Numbered from the stretch's first letter, positions 33,990-46,839 are shown. The stretch: DNA of 64,000 nt from Entonaema liquescens (GCA_902805475.1 CADCSX010000010.1:1230001-1294000); one strand, 5' to 3'. Numbers and translations: made by a program. Notes: generated from the sequence alone by a model not told the origin.

Positions 33990-36084
33990 TCACCGAAATT
34001 GTAACCGAATGATTGAAAATAACATGCTCTGCAATACGTGCAGCATGACAGCTACGCTCGTAGGTAGCAACTCGGGCCACACTGCTAGGTCCATTTTCCC
34101 CTCGACGTTAGCGTTAACCCCAAAGATCCACCGAATCAAGCCTCTGAGCACGATTCCCGCCGTCAACTCGCAAGCCCAGGTAATCATGGACGCGTAGAAG
34201 GTTAGCTCGAAATCGTACAGCTCATCGGGGTCGTCGAATGCAAAGTACGGATACACGTCCTTGTTGGCTCCGAAGTGCAGCACCAAGATGCTCCCCAAGA
34301 ACGTGAGCATGCTCACGTTCTCGGCCAAGAAGCGGATGAAGACGTTTCGGGTACAGATCTTCTGGTACGACCCGTATGACTGGGTAGTCAGGCCTAGCAT
34401 CGACAGTATGCGATGGTAAGTTTGCGTCATGGTGAGAGGAGTGAGGATGATGAGAAAGCCGGACGAGAGCGCTTGAAGCCAGATGAACTGCGACGGCGAG
34501 CGGAGGCGCGCGTATAGCGCGCGAACGTAGGTTTGGTAGGTTAGCATGAAGTATCTGTTTGAAATGTGTAAGTGGAATCTTCGATAACGTTAAGTGGGAG
34601 GGGCATCTTACAGCTTAAAGATCCAGCTTAGGGGATAGCTTCCTACACGTTCCCCTTCGCTGGCACCAAGAATCCAACCCGTAAGCGCATCTAGCAGATG
34701 GACCGTTACGACCCAGCTGTAAACGTAGACGATGGTCTCGAAACTGTTATGCGGTAGCGTCCGTAGATAGATCTCGGCATATGCTTCCCCTATTAGGTAG
34801 GCCAATAGACCGACGGAAAGCGCAAGACAAAACCACACGAATCGCACAAAACTGGCGGGTAACCAGTTACGTCTTTGCATGAACGCCGGTATGGCAGGTC
34901 GTGGCCGGTCCGTAACCTGCAGCGCGCCGTCCGGATCGAATGCGTTGCCCCTGATTCCCCGGCGTCGGTTGTAGTCCCGAGTAACGGACAACGTGTCCGA
35001 CTTACCCGTCCACCACGAACTCGTGAATATGCGCTGGGTTTCGCTCAGCGAGTGCCTGAGGCCCAGATGGCGTTCGTGCGTCATGAGAATGCAGAAGGCA
35101 ATAGCTACGGGCATCGCCATGATGACGAACGTCCAACTAACCCAGGCGGTATTGTGAACCGTCAAGAAGCGCGCCTCCCGGATTAGGTATATGGGTATAG
35201 GGGCGGCGATCGAAACGATGGCGATAAGCGAGATGGTTACGGGGAAGCCGAGGGCGGACGGCCACCAGTTGAGGGAGTAGAGGTTGAATACTTTGGTGAT
35301 CCAGATTAGGGCCGTCAGGTTGTAGAAGCCGTAGTAGACGAAGAGGAAGAACCAGAAGTTGACTTGTACGCGTGCTTCACCGTGACCGGGGACTCGGTGC
35401 TTGGACGAGGGGTCGAGTTCGGTTTCGGGATGGTGGTGATGAGGTCTCGGGTGGCCGTGGGAGTCGGGCGCGAAGGGGTATTGTGGGAAGGGGATCGCGC
35501 ACCATGCTACCGACTGGATAGATCCGTTAGTCTACATAATTATAGCCCCATATACTCCTGGACCATCGCGTCATATAGTCCGTCCTCGCGAAGTAGAAAA
35601 AAGGAGCGGCAGCAATAGAACAAAGATAAATAGCAAAACTTACCAGGGCAGCAGGTAGAAAGACCAAAACACCCCAACGACTCCACCAACTCTCAACCAC
35701 ACGCTTGACGGCCGTCTGCCGCGGCGCTACCCACAAGTCCCTGACACTCCGGCGAGCAGCCCGCGCGAACCAGCGTATCTTCCTCTTTACCGTGTACCCG
35801 CATCGTCGATTGTCAGTATCATTACTATCGTCGTCGTCGTCGTCATCATCCACTTCGTCATCCTCATCTGTCTCATCATCGTCAACTCCGATAAGCAACG
35901 CGCCGTATCCCACATGCACGCTACCGCGGCCCCCGGGTGCCAACAGCCCGATATGCTGCTGCTGCTGCTGGGGCTGCCGGGGCACGGCGCGGAAGCGGCC
36001 GAGCAGCGGGGAGGCGTCGGAGGCGTGCTGCCGTGCGGCGCGGCCGGTCTCGGTGCCGGGGATGAAGGGGAAGAATTCGGGCAT
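33990..36084 (-). CDS. Multi-pass membrane protein, function unknown
   Basis: I read three exons, 36084..35644, 35513..34612 and 34554..33990, giving 635 aa. Intron 1 (130 nt) has a GACTAAC branch point; intron 2 (57 nt) splits a Leu codon. The N-terminal 110 residues are soluble: a Gln run, then an acidic block of more than a dozen Asp/Glu residues, then an Arg-rich patch. About ten hydrophobic segments follow, including FWFFLFVYYGFYNLTALIW, SALGFPVTISLIAIVSIA, WTFVIMAMPVAIAFCILM and LPTSVAVMLHVLQSMLFSI. A His-rich loop (HPRPHHHHPETE) lies just after exon 2 begins. I do not recognise a transporter or receptor family. Because both introns fall inside the membrane part, the full protein is not visible in any single frame. 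It is presumably in an endomembrane or the plasma membrane. Confidence 0.75.
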
Positions 36085-37226
36085 TTGGGTTGGATGAGTT
36101 TGAGTGAGCGTGACGAGGCTTCTAGGTTTCTGGGTTCGGACTAGACTTGCTTAGGCTTAGGAGCTGGTGTTTCCGGGCCGTATATCCCCTTTGCTTTCTG
36201 CCCGTCTTAATGCTTGTTTTTTTTTTCTTTTTTTCTTTTCCTACCCCTCTTTCTTCGAGCCTAGCCCCTTCGCTATTTCTTACCACCAACTTCAACCCCC
36301 CCTTGACCTAATCCAATAAGTGGCGTCTTTTGTTTCTGGTTCTTAGTTTCGCGTTTTCTCGCCTACGTTGCAGTGTGTATTACGCTGGCGCTTTTGGCGG
36401 GAGGAGGAGAAGAAGGCGGAAGGGGAAGAGGCGGCGGCGGCGCACATGGCGGGTTTAGCGGATCTACCTAATGTAGGAGAGGATAAGAAAGAAAGAGCGG
36501 ACAGTGAGTGAGCTGTCACAAAAGATTCGAGAAAAAAGGATAAAGGCGGAGGACCAGGGATACAATTGTTCTTGTTTTGTTTTGCTGAGGCGGGCCGCTC
36601 TTTTGCTTCGCTTTTTGGAGAAGGTAGGATCCCAATTATGTGAGGTCAGGCTTCTTCGAGTATGTGTGAAGTTTACCTCGAGAAGCAAAATATGCTATGC
36701 TATTGCCAGTAAAGTAGGCTCAGGTTGGATGGAGGTGGTCGTCTTTCGGGGCTCGTGATCTCGGCACGCTGCAGGCCCGGATTATGCATCCGCTACCTAA
36801 TGTTGCGTGGTTGGTTGTTTGTTCTATGGCTTTGCCTTACCTACGTAACTTTACTACCGCAACCGTAGCCGTAACCGCTTGCCGCAGCCTGCGCTCTTTC
36901 CCTACCCTACGGGGGGAACCCGTGTATGTGTTGCACACCCAGCACGTGTAGAATGCGAGCGGAGGGCAGGGCAGAGCAGAGCAGGGGGGGGTTGCTTGAT
37001 GATGGGATGGCACAGGACGTTATGTAACAGACCTTACATACATGCCATACTACATATTACCACGTAAGGTATGTTAAAAAGAAAATAAGGCTCCGGAGGG
37101 ATACTAGGAGGGGGATGAGGAGAAGAGGAAGAGGAGGTCAGGCCAGGCACATGGCTTGCAACTCGGAAGCATGTGGATTTCGTTGCTGCAAGGAGGGAGG
37201 CGCGTGACGATGACGCTACGTAGATA

Positions 37227-37232
37227 CGTACA

Positions 37233-37263
<31 letters not shown>

Positions 37264-37279
37264 GTACATACATACATAG
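37227..37279. repeat. (CATA)n tetranucleotide repeat
   Basis: About twelve copies of CATA with one interruption (TATGTA). Confidence 0.85.
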
Positions 37280-38026
37280 GTACATTTTACATTTGGATGC
37301 GACCATTAAAAGAAAAGAAAGTAAAAATAATGGGTCCTCTTTAGGCCCTTGCGATAAAGCTCCTGTGGGGCCTTGTCACTTTGGGGGAATTCCATCTTCC
37401 AAATTCCTTTTTTAAAACTTTTAACTTTTTATTTCTTTTACTTTTCCTTTTTCTTTCCCCTTCGGCGAATCCCATCCCCAATTCGATATGCGACTTACCG
37501 ACTTTCGCTTGTGTTCCTTCCCAATACGTTGCGAGTTGCGATCGCTAGATGCATGTGTGCATTTTTAACGACTTTCGTATCTTCTGCTGTCTTACGTACA
37601 TATAACCGACGTAGTATATCCTGATTTGACGATGGCTTCTTACCGGTTTCCTCAAATATGAAGGAAGGTATGCTCCGGTCTTACTCGGTTCTACTATCCG
37701 ATTTCTGATAGGACAGCTTCACGTACAGACGGGTATTGTTGCGCTGCTACCTTACCTTAGCCTTACCTAATAGGTCGATACGATCTAGACCAACCATGCA
37801 ACGACATGTTAAGATATTGACATAGAGTGAAACTCTGTAAGTAAAGGTGTGGTGGGATATTATCACCATGGATATTATCGTGCTCCATATTATGCTCACA
37901 TGGCAACTGAAGAATGCATGTAGGTTATTGGAGGTTTTCAGCGACGAAGTTGTTGGTATGACAAGGTCTTTTAAGCGCACTCGTTGGGGGCCGTTGTTTT
38001 ATATATGAGGCTTAAAAGGAACAATA

Positions 38027-38102
38027 CTATTGGGCGTAAATCATATAAGCTATAGTCGTAGTATTCTATAGTTGGGGGCATTATTTACTATCCGCCCAAT
38101 AG
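38027..38102. repeat. 10-bp inverted repeat, 56-nt spacing
   Basis: CTATTGGGCG at 38027-38036 is the exact inverse of CGCCCAATAG at 38093-38102. A GTCTCATGAGAC palindrome follows near 38178. It could be the remains of a small inverted-repeat element. Confidence 0.35.
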
Positions 38103-39822
38103 AAATTCTTAATGTCTCTGCATGAGTCTTACAGAACTATTCGAAGTAAACATTATCAGCCCAACAGGGTTCTTAGGTCTCATGAGACTCGACAGTTAGG
38201 GTAACGAAATCGTCGAATGCTTTCTATAGAATGGCCCCCAGAGTCATCGACAGCTTAGTATACCATAGAGTTGTGGCTAGATCTGCAACGTCCCACCGTT
38301 CTTCACGACGTTGGGGGTACAAGTTGTTTCCTTAGGCATCCCGTTGGCTACTAGCGTACGAAGTCTTATATCGACATTAGTTAATTATTTAGAATAATAA
38401 TTTTCATTGGTCAACCCCGTTAATGACTATATCTGCCTGAGGCAAAGCAATCATAGCTGATGCATTATATGGAAGTCCTAGATAAGCTATAAGGTGGGCT
38501 GGCATGTTACACCAGTCTTGTTCTAGTTGAAGGGATAGAGAACATGTCCTTGTGTAACCAAGCACAACGTGATCGAAACTAATGAGGCAACCAATGAGAA
38601 GAGCTTTTTTGCTAAGTTAGAAGGTTAGTTATAGATTTATATAAATTCCATGCGTGTGACGGTATTCTTTGATTTTTCATTGGTCAAGCCATAATGTAGG
38701 TCAGCGAAAATAGCCACATCAGCTCGAGATTGACAACACATGTCTCCTCAAACCATATTTCAGAGTCAACTTCCAAGTAAGTGTCGGTGCTTTTGGCAAC
38801 GCGGTGCCGACGGTGGCCCGAAGGAATGGCACGTAGAGACATGTCATCGCTGACTTACCTACCTTTACCTTCTAATTCTGGGCTATTATTAAATCGATCT
38901 CCCAATCTTGCTTACCCGTGGGGTGACGAACCCGGGAAAATCACGGTGCTTACGCTTCTCATTTGTGGAGTGTTCACTGAGGCTAGGCCTTCCACCCAGG
39001 GGAGCGGAATTATGACCGATGCTTAGGCGGAAATCTAAGATGCCACTACTTGTGCATACCGAACCCTATGCAAGTGAGGTATCACATTTGTCACAATTTG
39101 AGTCAAATAAGCGTTCTTCAGACAAGCAAGTTATAAAAACGGAAGAGCGTAGTCCATAAGCGGATACAATAATTATTAGCTACAAGAGTTCATTATAACC
39201 CCGATGTCGTCCAAATAGGCTTGCCCCAAGCGAAATGAGGCGTGACAGCTGGGGCACCATACACGTAAGATACTATGCGCCTCGACCTGTCGAATATTAG
39301 AGTCGATTATAGGGTGTAGGTATCTTCCGAAGACCTCCCGAAAATAAAAATAACATAAATCGCCGAGGCGTTGGTACATCCTGAACCGGTAGGTTGGACC
39401 ATAGGGCTGAGTGGGGCTCCACAGATGTTCGTTTTCGTCTTTTGTGATACCGTGCAATAGATGCGGCGTATGCTGAGCCCGTCGATACGGGACGTCAGAT
39501 CTTCAACCGGTGACTTGGGATGGCATACGCCCTCCCGCATGCTCCACTTGTTTCTGCAGCCCTACCGAGCTGGACCCCCGGGTGTAAGGTTACATGATAG
39601 GCTATTTCACATCCGAGTCTAAGAAACGTGATAATGAATAACCTAAATAACCATTCGCGCGCTATAGGTGAAGGTCTAGGCGAAAAGATACAGTTTTCAT
39701 GTCTTAACCAGCGCTCGTTGAGTACTCGGGGGCATTTGATGACTTGCTTCTTGAGTCATAAGCTCTTTGTGTTTGGTAGAGCGGTGTTACACAGAGCCAC
39801 TATGTGTTGTGGAAGTCGACGG

Positions 39823-41250
39823 TTAGTCGTCGAACTCTTCTTCCACCCCGGCCTCTTCTTCCTCATACACCTCCGAGTCATCGTCTTCAGGGGTATCAGA
39901 CGCCGATGACTCGCGCTGCTCCTCTCGTCTTGCTTGTTGATTGCGGCGAACGGTACTATCATTGTTATCTTGGGGGATGGGGGCGGATTTCTCGTCATCG
40001 ATGAACCCAACGTGCTTCGTGGCTGGTGCTGATGACTTCGGTTGTTCTTCCAAAACATCACCATTCCAGGGTTTGCATTCCTTTACCAGGCCACCGCACC
40101 GGAGACAAGTCCAACCTTCACCCCCCTCGCGCTCTAGCCTGGTTGCAATGCATACAAAGCAATATATGCAGCCGCATGGGATCGTCTCATATGGATTAGT
40201 GATATCCGTCTGTGCCGAGCCTATCACACCACTGGAGGCGGCAGCAGCTAATACTTCAGTCTCTGAGACAGCCGAGTTCTGATCCTGGTAACAGATAGCG
40301 CATGTACGTTCGGGTAGAAACGCATAATCTCCTCGCTTCTCGTTGACGTCGCCCTCCTTGCTGACATTGATGATCTCCTTAGTCTTCCTCCACGTGCGAC
40401 TGAGCCACCTACGCCATCTGTTGATCCCTACTAACGGCAGGACGAAGAGTAGGAACTCGGTAAACGCGTGCCATACCAGTTGCCGGTTGAGATATTCAAA
40501 AGAAACTTCACGGCTGACTTGACTAGTGGGTGGAGCCAGACGCATTCTAAGTACCCTGTCTAGTATTGTTCGGTACCTTCCATGCAAGAGGAAGGCAAGG
40601 AACGAGGCGAAGGCAGCTACCGAGTGGAGAGTAGTGATCTGTGACGTGAGTTTGCCAAGCCTCCGCACCATCGGCGATGGTTGATCATATCCATTGTCTC
40701 GGTCCAGTAGCCAATTCTCCCATTTTGTCCAACCATATTTCCCGCCTACAGTAATAAGGCCATAGAGGCTCTTCTGCCATCTACTTGGAGGGGTTAGGAC
40801 TGGCCCGTCGCGTCTCGCGTCGGTATATTTGAGATTTTGAAGAGCCGCACCATAGGTTGCATTATGATCCCAGACTGTAAGCTTGAAAAGTATCGTACGA
40901 AGCACAAGCAGGATTTCAGCTGACCAGTCGTCCTTTAGGGTACCTCCAAAATATTTAAGAGCTTCGCCAACCTGATCGCGTAATTGGCCTACGAGGTCCT
41001 CGTCTAATAGCTCGGCGTCGACTTGGCCGACTCGAAAGGCAGGTCTTGTGCCTTCACGCGACGAGATTACTTCCCATACTGATAGTGAAGAAGTCCCAAG
41101 TCGATTCAAGGGATATGGTAGACGCGTCACTTCGGACCAGGCTCGCGATGCGTGGTGGGCGGCGTCGAGTCGAGCTTGAGCTTCTCGTTCGCGAGCCTCT
41201 CGGCGAGCAGCTAAGCGCTGCTGGGCTTGGGCGAAATTGGTAGAGCTCAT
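39823..41250 (-). CDS. PEX2: Peroxin Pex2, RING-type E3 ligase of the peroxisome
   Basis: In the family, Pex2 forms the peroxisomal retrotranslocation ligase with Pex10 and Pex12 and ubiquitinates the import receptor Pex5. This is a single exon of 475 aa starting at the ATG at 41250. The N-terminal Pex2/Pex12-type domain (about residues 35-280) includes the conserved-looking RLPYPLNRL and hydrophobic stretches such as SVAAFASFLAFLLHG and FTEFLLFVLPLVGI, which are membrane segments. The RING finger lies at about residues 317-385: CAIC, then IPCGCIYCFVC, then CLRC. A disordered acidic tail (ending EEEEAGVEEEFDD) is an extension beyond the RING. It is divergent from the Zn2Cys6 gene, with 2.5 kb between them. 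Confidence 0.9.
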   Translation of the reverse strand: MSSTNFAQAQQRLAARREAREREAQARLDAAHHASRAWSEVTRLPYPLNRLGTSSLSVWEVISSREGTRPAFRVGQVDAELLDEDLVGQLRDQVGEALKYFGGTLKDDWSAEILLVLRTILFKLTVWDHNATYGAALQNLKYTDARRDGPVLTPPSRWQKSLYGLITVGGKYGWTKWENWLLDRDNGYDQPSPMVRRLGKLTSQITTLHSVAAFASFLAFLLHGRYRTILDRVLRMRLAPPTSQVSREVSFEYLNRQLVWHAFTEFLLFVLPLVGINRWRRWLSRTWRKTKEIINVSKEGDVNEKRGDYAFLPERTCAICYQDQNSAVSETEVLAAAASSGVIGSAQTDITNPYETIPCGCIYCFVCIATRLEREGGEGWTCLRCGGLVKECKPWNGDVLEEQPKSSAPATKHVGFIDDEKSAPIPQDNNDSTVRRNQQARREEQRESSASDTPEDDDSEVYEEEEAGVEEEFDD

Positions 41251-43730
41251 CTGAGCAGCCACATGACAGTATGATACTCACAATTCAAAACAATATCTCT
41301 GTGGATGATAATGTCGTCATTGATGGCCTGACTTCGAACGCATGTATGTGTTGTTTGTTATCGTGACCTCCGAGGCTTCGTACTTTCTGTAACGTTAATT
41401 GAGGCTTAGAAAATGGCGGGAAGATTGAATCGATTCTGGGGAAGTAGTAGCGGTAGCAGTAGCGGTAGCGGTAGCGGTTAGCGGTTAGCGGTTAGTGGTA
41501 GTGACGTTGTGGGCTGCTTTAGCGTAAACTTTCGGGGTACGCCGAGGTTAGGAACAGCGCGAATTGGGTTTGCTCAAGCTTGGCCTGCATTTGTTCCTCG
41601 GTACTACCGACTGGAGTTAGGTACAAAATCTATCTGATGCATATGCTCGCTTACATAATAGATAATATATAGTGCATAATATGTAATGCACAACGCACAG
41701 TGAACAAATACATTTATAATCATACACAAGCTAATTAATTATTTTTTGTCTCCTATCCCCTTTGTTTACAGATGCGCGAAGCCCGCGGGTTTTGATCAAT
41801 ATTACCACAGTACCGGATTAAAGACTGGAACTAGTTTCCGCACCTGTATTTTATTTCATTAGTCCCAGCTATGTAAGCAAGTCGGTATTCGAAGCGACTC
41901 ATGATTTAATTTACCCAGATAGGTATTGGGGTGAGATCTTAGGGTAGGGTATAATAAGACTTACTAAACATACTACTCTGTAAACACTCACTTGATCATA
42001 TATTGCTATTTCTGCTAATAGACGGGGTAATATAGTGTATTTGGCTTATCAACTTCTCTTATTGGTAGCTTGTAATAAACATTTAATCATAATACTTCGA
42101 TTGTTAGTTGAAGGCGTTACAATCTAGTTATAGCGTTTGAAAAGGATGTAATGATCGTCATGCGATAGAACTACCCAGGTATAAGCGGGAACGGCTCGCC
42201 GACCAAAGCTAAAGCTGAAAGTATGCTCACGGCACAGATCTAACCGCCGAATTCCTTCGGTATGTTTATAGGTAGTATAGAGAAATCAAGGATGTCAGGT
42301 ATCGCAGGCAACCCCCCCTAGTAGTAGGTATGAAGCCGGAGTTAAGCTTCATGTTAGTTACGAATGCGAATGCGTACCTAACATAATAATTCAACAAACT
42401 CCACTTATATATCGTACTTACATACCATGTAGAGGCTCAAGCCTGCGAGATAACGCAGCCCTACATTAGTAGTCATGGAGAGCTTCTACCGGCCGGTGGA
42501 GGCTCATTTCAAGGCGGAGCCTCTTGATCTAATCTAGACTGCTACATATGTAAGTCGACGTTACTTTGATCTATCTTAGGTATGTATGACGGTGTGTATG
42601 TATGTAGGTACATATGTTCCCCCTACATCTGTATCGCGGGGTTTGGATTCGAAGGAAGAACCCTAGTCGTTCAGGATCCCGGACTCACGAGCAAGCCACG
42701 AAGTTCCACGATAGTACCATGTAGTAGCCACATCCTATGTTAAACCAACAGCGCGACTATTACCCGGGTCTATCACGAAAACCCTGGATATATCCTATTG
42801 GTTGAAATTAGGAATACACCATACCAGGAAGAATAAAAGTTTGGGTTTGTTGATTTTTAATTGGCGTCTATGGTATTTTATGGCTCCAGTAATTCCAGTG
42901 CTTCCAGCAATTTTTCGGTGGATAGGATTTATGTTGGTGATATTCTTATTCAAAGTCAATTAAACTTACATGCATTGCATGGTGAAGAAGACCACGATGA
43001 TGGCTATGCTGCATCGTTGCAACTGAGCGAACTAGTTACTAGCAGACTTGGGAGCGCAGACCGCCCCCAATTCGGCGCTAGACATCTCACCCTGCGACGT
43101 GACTGGTCGATGAGTGGACGGAGCAAAGCCACGATCGCATAAGTAGGAAGACAGGGAAGGACAGGGAAGAGAGAAGACGAACAGGGAAGACAAGGGGAGA
43201 CAGGGGCAAGACAGGTCGTAGGTAATGACCCCGTTGTGCAACACAACCACTCTATCGGGCATATCAATATTATTCCCCCTTCCATCCCGCGCTCCGTACA
43301 TTAGGGTACAGGGCTGACAGAGGTAACTTGCAGATGACAGCAACCCAAGCAACCCAAGGACCAAGGGGTGCCGTGGGCCCAGGTTGTCTTCGGGGTCCTC
43401 ACCACGCGCCCGTACCCTTGTACATACATCACCCGCTGCTACGTGCTATTTGGACCCATTTAACGCCCGTCGAACCCGGCCATTGATGATCGTTTCGTCA
43501 GAACTAAATGTGAGGCTTTGCTTTCGGCTCATATATGAGAAGTTCGCTCATCGACCCTACCGTTCATCGACCGTGCTTATGGTGCATTCTTGGTGCATTT
43601 CTTAACATAACATATAATCCCCTCATCGGGCACGAACAAGATTTTATTTTACCTTACATTGGCAAGTTCACCGGCGATCTTTACACAATTTCAATAATTT
43701 ATTGCTTAAGTAACCCACTCCGACGCTCTC
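41251..43730. other. Divergent intergenic region
   Basis: 2.5 kb between the PEX2 and transcription-factor starts. It contains the GGTAGC/GGTTAGC repeat at 41443, AT-rich sequence at 41.6-42.2 kb, and only short ORFs. Confidence 0.5.
41443..41503. repeat. GGTAGC/GGTTAGC repeat upstream of PEX2
   Basis: About five copies of a 6-nt unit (AGCGGT) grade into three copies of a 7-nt unit (TAGCGGT), ending in degenerate copies. It lies about 200 bp upstream of the PEX2 start. Confidence 0.8.
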
Positions 43731-45747
43731 ATGGTGATGAGTCGGGATGAGGAGAGGGCCGGTAGCCTCAGTCGGCAAGGGTCCACGGTTTCTTCGCCCG
43801 ACGGCTCGGAGCCCAAGGCCGCCAATCGGTCCAAAGCAAATATACGCGTATCGCTCGCCTGCGTTCAATGCCGGAGCAAGCATGTCAAGTGCGATGCCAC
43901 GCTACCGGCTTGCAATCGCTGTCAACAAGAGGACAAGCCGTGCTTTTATGCAAAATCGAGACGAGGCATTCGCGATCCCAAAAAGAGGAGTCTTATATCG
44001 GACAAGCCGCCAGCAACTTCGGTCGGCACTTTCTTCTCAACATCAAACTTTTCTTCAGGCCTGCCGTCGGTTCGATCACCTCGCGACTTACCGAGCGGCT
44101 GGTCCGTCAGTTCGGAGTCGCAGGCATCTACCTCGCCTCAGAACGAAAAGGAGTTATTGCTCGATCTATTCTACAGCCACTTTCACCCAAGCTACCCTTG
44201 TCTTCCCCCTAAACGATTCTTCTTTAACCACGTCGAATCGGACCCAGACGCCTATCACTTCTTGCTCTTGGTCATAAATTTCTGCGGATCGCTTTACACA
44301 AACCAAGTCTCTTCCGACGACTTATTAGAGGCCGCCTGTTCCGCAGCATGTGGGTCGTTACCTTTTACGGTGCAATCGGTCCAGGGGCTGCTCATCCTGA
44401 GCATCGCTGCTTATGGGATGATGAAATTCGAACACCACGCGGGTTGGGCCAACAGAGCGGTTACGATAGCCGTCGATATTGGCATGAACCATAAGACGTT
44501 TGCTGACGCAGCGTCCGATTCGGTGCTCGCGGAAAGCTACCGAAGAACTTGGTGGTGCTTGACCTTCCAGGATTCCGAACGGGCTCTATGCGATGTCGGC
44601 TCTACGCTTTCCATTACAGATGTGGAGTCCGATGTGGATTTACCTTGTGAAGAATGGGAATATGAATCAGGGGTGAGTATCTCCCTTTCCCTTTCCTTGT
44701 TCGCCAAGCCTACAAATTACCGGGAGATAGAACTTCAGCCTCGCACGCAACACAGTCCATATTCTAGGTCAAAAGACATAGCTATCGTAAACCAAGTCTA
44801 ACGTGTTCCTTAGGTTATACCTCAACCTATCTCCCAGTCGCAATATGAAACACGAGTCAGCTTGGGTCAATCTGACTTTTCTTCCATGGCTTATCTCATT
44901 GATATCTGTAAGATTCAGACTGATTTAGTCCTACCACATAACGAAGCGCCGGAAGACAAGAAGCCGGAAATATTCCAGCGTGCAGACTCACGCATATGCG
45001 ATTGGTTACGGCGCGTTCCGAAGTGGAAAATGAATTTGGTCGATCCAGATGGTGTAGTTGATGTAATACTCTACCACGGCGTTGCCATGGCACATGTGTA
45101 AGTATTAGTTAGCATTGTGGATTGCCATAGACCGTATGTTGACGTCTAAGTAATCCAGTAACCGACTTTGGCTCAGGCAAGCCTCACCTAGGACTGGACT
45201 TAACATACGAGATTATTTTCCACTGGGTCCCGCTAAGGGACCCGACCGTAAGGGCCAAATAGTGAAGGGCTTCGGCTGGAATCCCCACCCGATTGACATC
45301 CAGGCCGCTAACCATTATTGCGATCTATTCCGGCACTCTTTCCCTACGAAGTGCCTACGTTCAGTATTCGCGATAGGAACACTCCGGGTCGCTTTGGCTT
45401 ATCTGGACGCGTGCGTATTCCTCGGATTGGACTCGCCGGTCTTTCGGGAACGGATTAACATGCTCGTACAAATACTTACCACACATGGAGAAACATGGCC
45501 CCTTTCCAGAAAGATCGCCGATGACGTTAAGACGGTGGCGAAAGAATATCTAACTCCTAGAATAAGTCAAAGCTGGCGACCCGGGATCACGGAGTCTGAA
45601 GCATGGGCGGCGGTCTCGAGTGCCCTCTTAAACGAAACACCTCTGGCCACTAATTTTGGATTTGAACCATATCACCAACCCTACCCGGTCGAGGGTTGGG
45701 CTTTAGGTGAAAACTGGCCCAGTCTTACGGATATATACCAAGCCTAA
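43731..45747 (+). CDS. Zn2Cys6 fungal transcription factor
   Basis: I read three exons, 43731..44672, 44814..45097 and 45159..45747, giving 604 aa. Intron 1 is 141 nt; intron 2 is 61 nt. The DNA-binding Zn2Cys6 cluster lies at residues 44-71 (CVQCRSKHVKC, then ACNRC, then PC), with a basic patch (KSRRG) after it, as in Gal4-type regulators. The rest matches the fungal-specific transcription factor domain in style: LLLDLFYSHFHPSYPCLP near residue 140, then GLLILSIAAYGM and ESYRRTWWCLTFQDS (the conserved RRxWW element). The regulated genes cannot be read from the sequence. Neighbours are PEX2 and KAP120, with no metabolic cluster, so a pathway-specific role is not supported. Two Met codons lie at the start (residues 1 and 3). 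Confidence 0.9.
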
Positions 45748-45954
45748 ATGATAATACATGCCTCTGGATTAAGGCGAGATGACGATATGATACGTAACAT
45801 TTTCTTTTCTTCTCCTGCCTATCTCTAACTGCATGGCATGGTACCGGAACTTGGAAATTTGGTGATGGAAAACTACGGTTTAAGGGGTTACGACGGGGAC
45901 AGAGAGGCTCAACCCGACCCAAACGGTTATGTTGGGTTCAGGGTTTTAAATAAG

Positions 45955-45975
45955 ATACACACACACACGCACACA
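45955..45975. repeat. (CA)n dinucleotide repeat
   Basis: A run of about ten CA units with a single CG interruption. Confidence 0.75.
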
Positions 45976-46187
45976 TCCTGTAGGGATCAGGAAAAAAGTA
46001 TGGGATCAGAGCAAGAGGGTGTAGGCTTTTTACGAGATTTCGCATATCCCAAAAGTAACGACAAATTATAATGACACACTGATCGGTGTTGGTCATGCTG
46101 TACGTTTTAGCGAGCAGCTTGCCTCTATTTTTACTATTTAGTCTACCTACAACTTACAAGTTGTTATTATACATATACCACTTGATA

Positions 46188-46289
46188 ATTGTATATTGTA
46201 TATTGTATATTGTATATTGTATATTGTATATTGTATATTGCATATTGTATATTGCATATTGTATATTGTATTGCAGTTGTATATTGTAT
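46188..46289. repeat. Heptanucleotide array (TGTATAT)n
   Basis: About thirteen units of TGTATAT, with variant TGCATAT units and one broken unit (GTATTGCAG) near the right end. It is the longest simple array in the window. Confidence 0.88.
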
Positions 46290-46612
46290 ATACTCAGGTA
46301 TGACGTATATGAAGTCTAATTAGGTAGTTAGAAATGACTATGTAATAAAGCTTCGATGTTCTTCTGTTTGAAGAAAAAGGGGTACGAGTATTACGTAGTG
46401 TGTGCACTTATGGAATCTTTAACACTTAATCAAACGTTCGGTAGCTCGTAAATGCACGTGTATCTTAGTTAAACTAAAGCGCGTGTTACGTAGATAGGTT
46501 AATGTACGCACTGCGCCTTGCAAACTACGCGATCACCGGCGGTGAATCCTAATACGTATTGTACCTGCCTCGTACCCACAATAGCTTCTTTTAGTGGATA
46601 CCTGCTGTGAAC

Positions 46613-46665
46613 CTGCTGTCCCTGTCCCTGTCCCTGTCTCTGTTTCTGTCTCTGTCTCTGTCTCT
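46613..46665. repeat. Hexanucleotide array (CTGTCC/CTGTCT)n
   Basis: Three or more CTGTCC units change to CTGTCT/CTGTTT units, about eight in total. It lies about 180 bp upstream of the KAP120 start. Confidence 0.85.
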
Positions 46666-46839
46666 AAAAAATTACCCCACCAAACAACCGCCAATTCATC
46701 CCACTTCACTTTTGTTCTAACTATACGAATGATCCCATACAATTAATTTACTAGCACGCGTAACTATCGCAAAGGCGAACATCCACCCCGCTCCCAATAT
46801 ACAGCACACACGGCATGCACAGCTCATAATACTATCAGA

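Larger units (their letters stand above)
36085..39822. other. Intergenic region, no supported gene
   Basis: 3.7 kb. From 36.1 to 36.5 kb is the probable promoter of the membrane-protein gene (T and C runs). A (CATA)n repeat lies at 37227, and a 10-bp inverted repeat at 38027-38036 and 38093-38102. A pair of overlapping minus-strand ORFs at 39.18-39.54 kb has no recognisable content. Confidence 0.5.
45748..46839. other. Intergenic region with dense simple repeats
   Basis: 1.1 kb between two genes in the same direction. It holds a CA run, a TGTATAT array and a CTGTCC/CTGTCT array, listed separately, and no gene. Confidence 0.6.

Noticed and set aside
39176..39540. Overlapping minus-strand ORFs containing a CPSC motif
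   Set aside because: One Cys pair alone does not define a domain, and I could not join the two frames by a credible intron.
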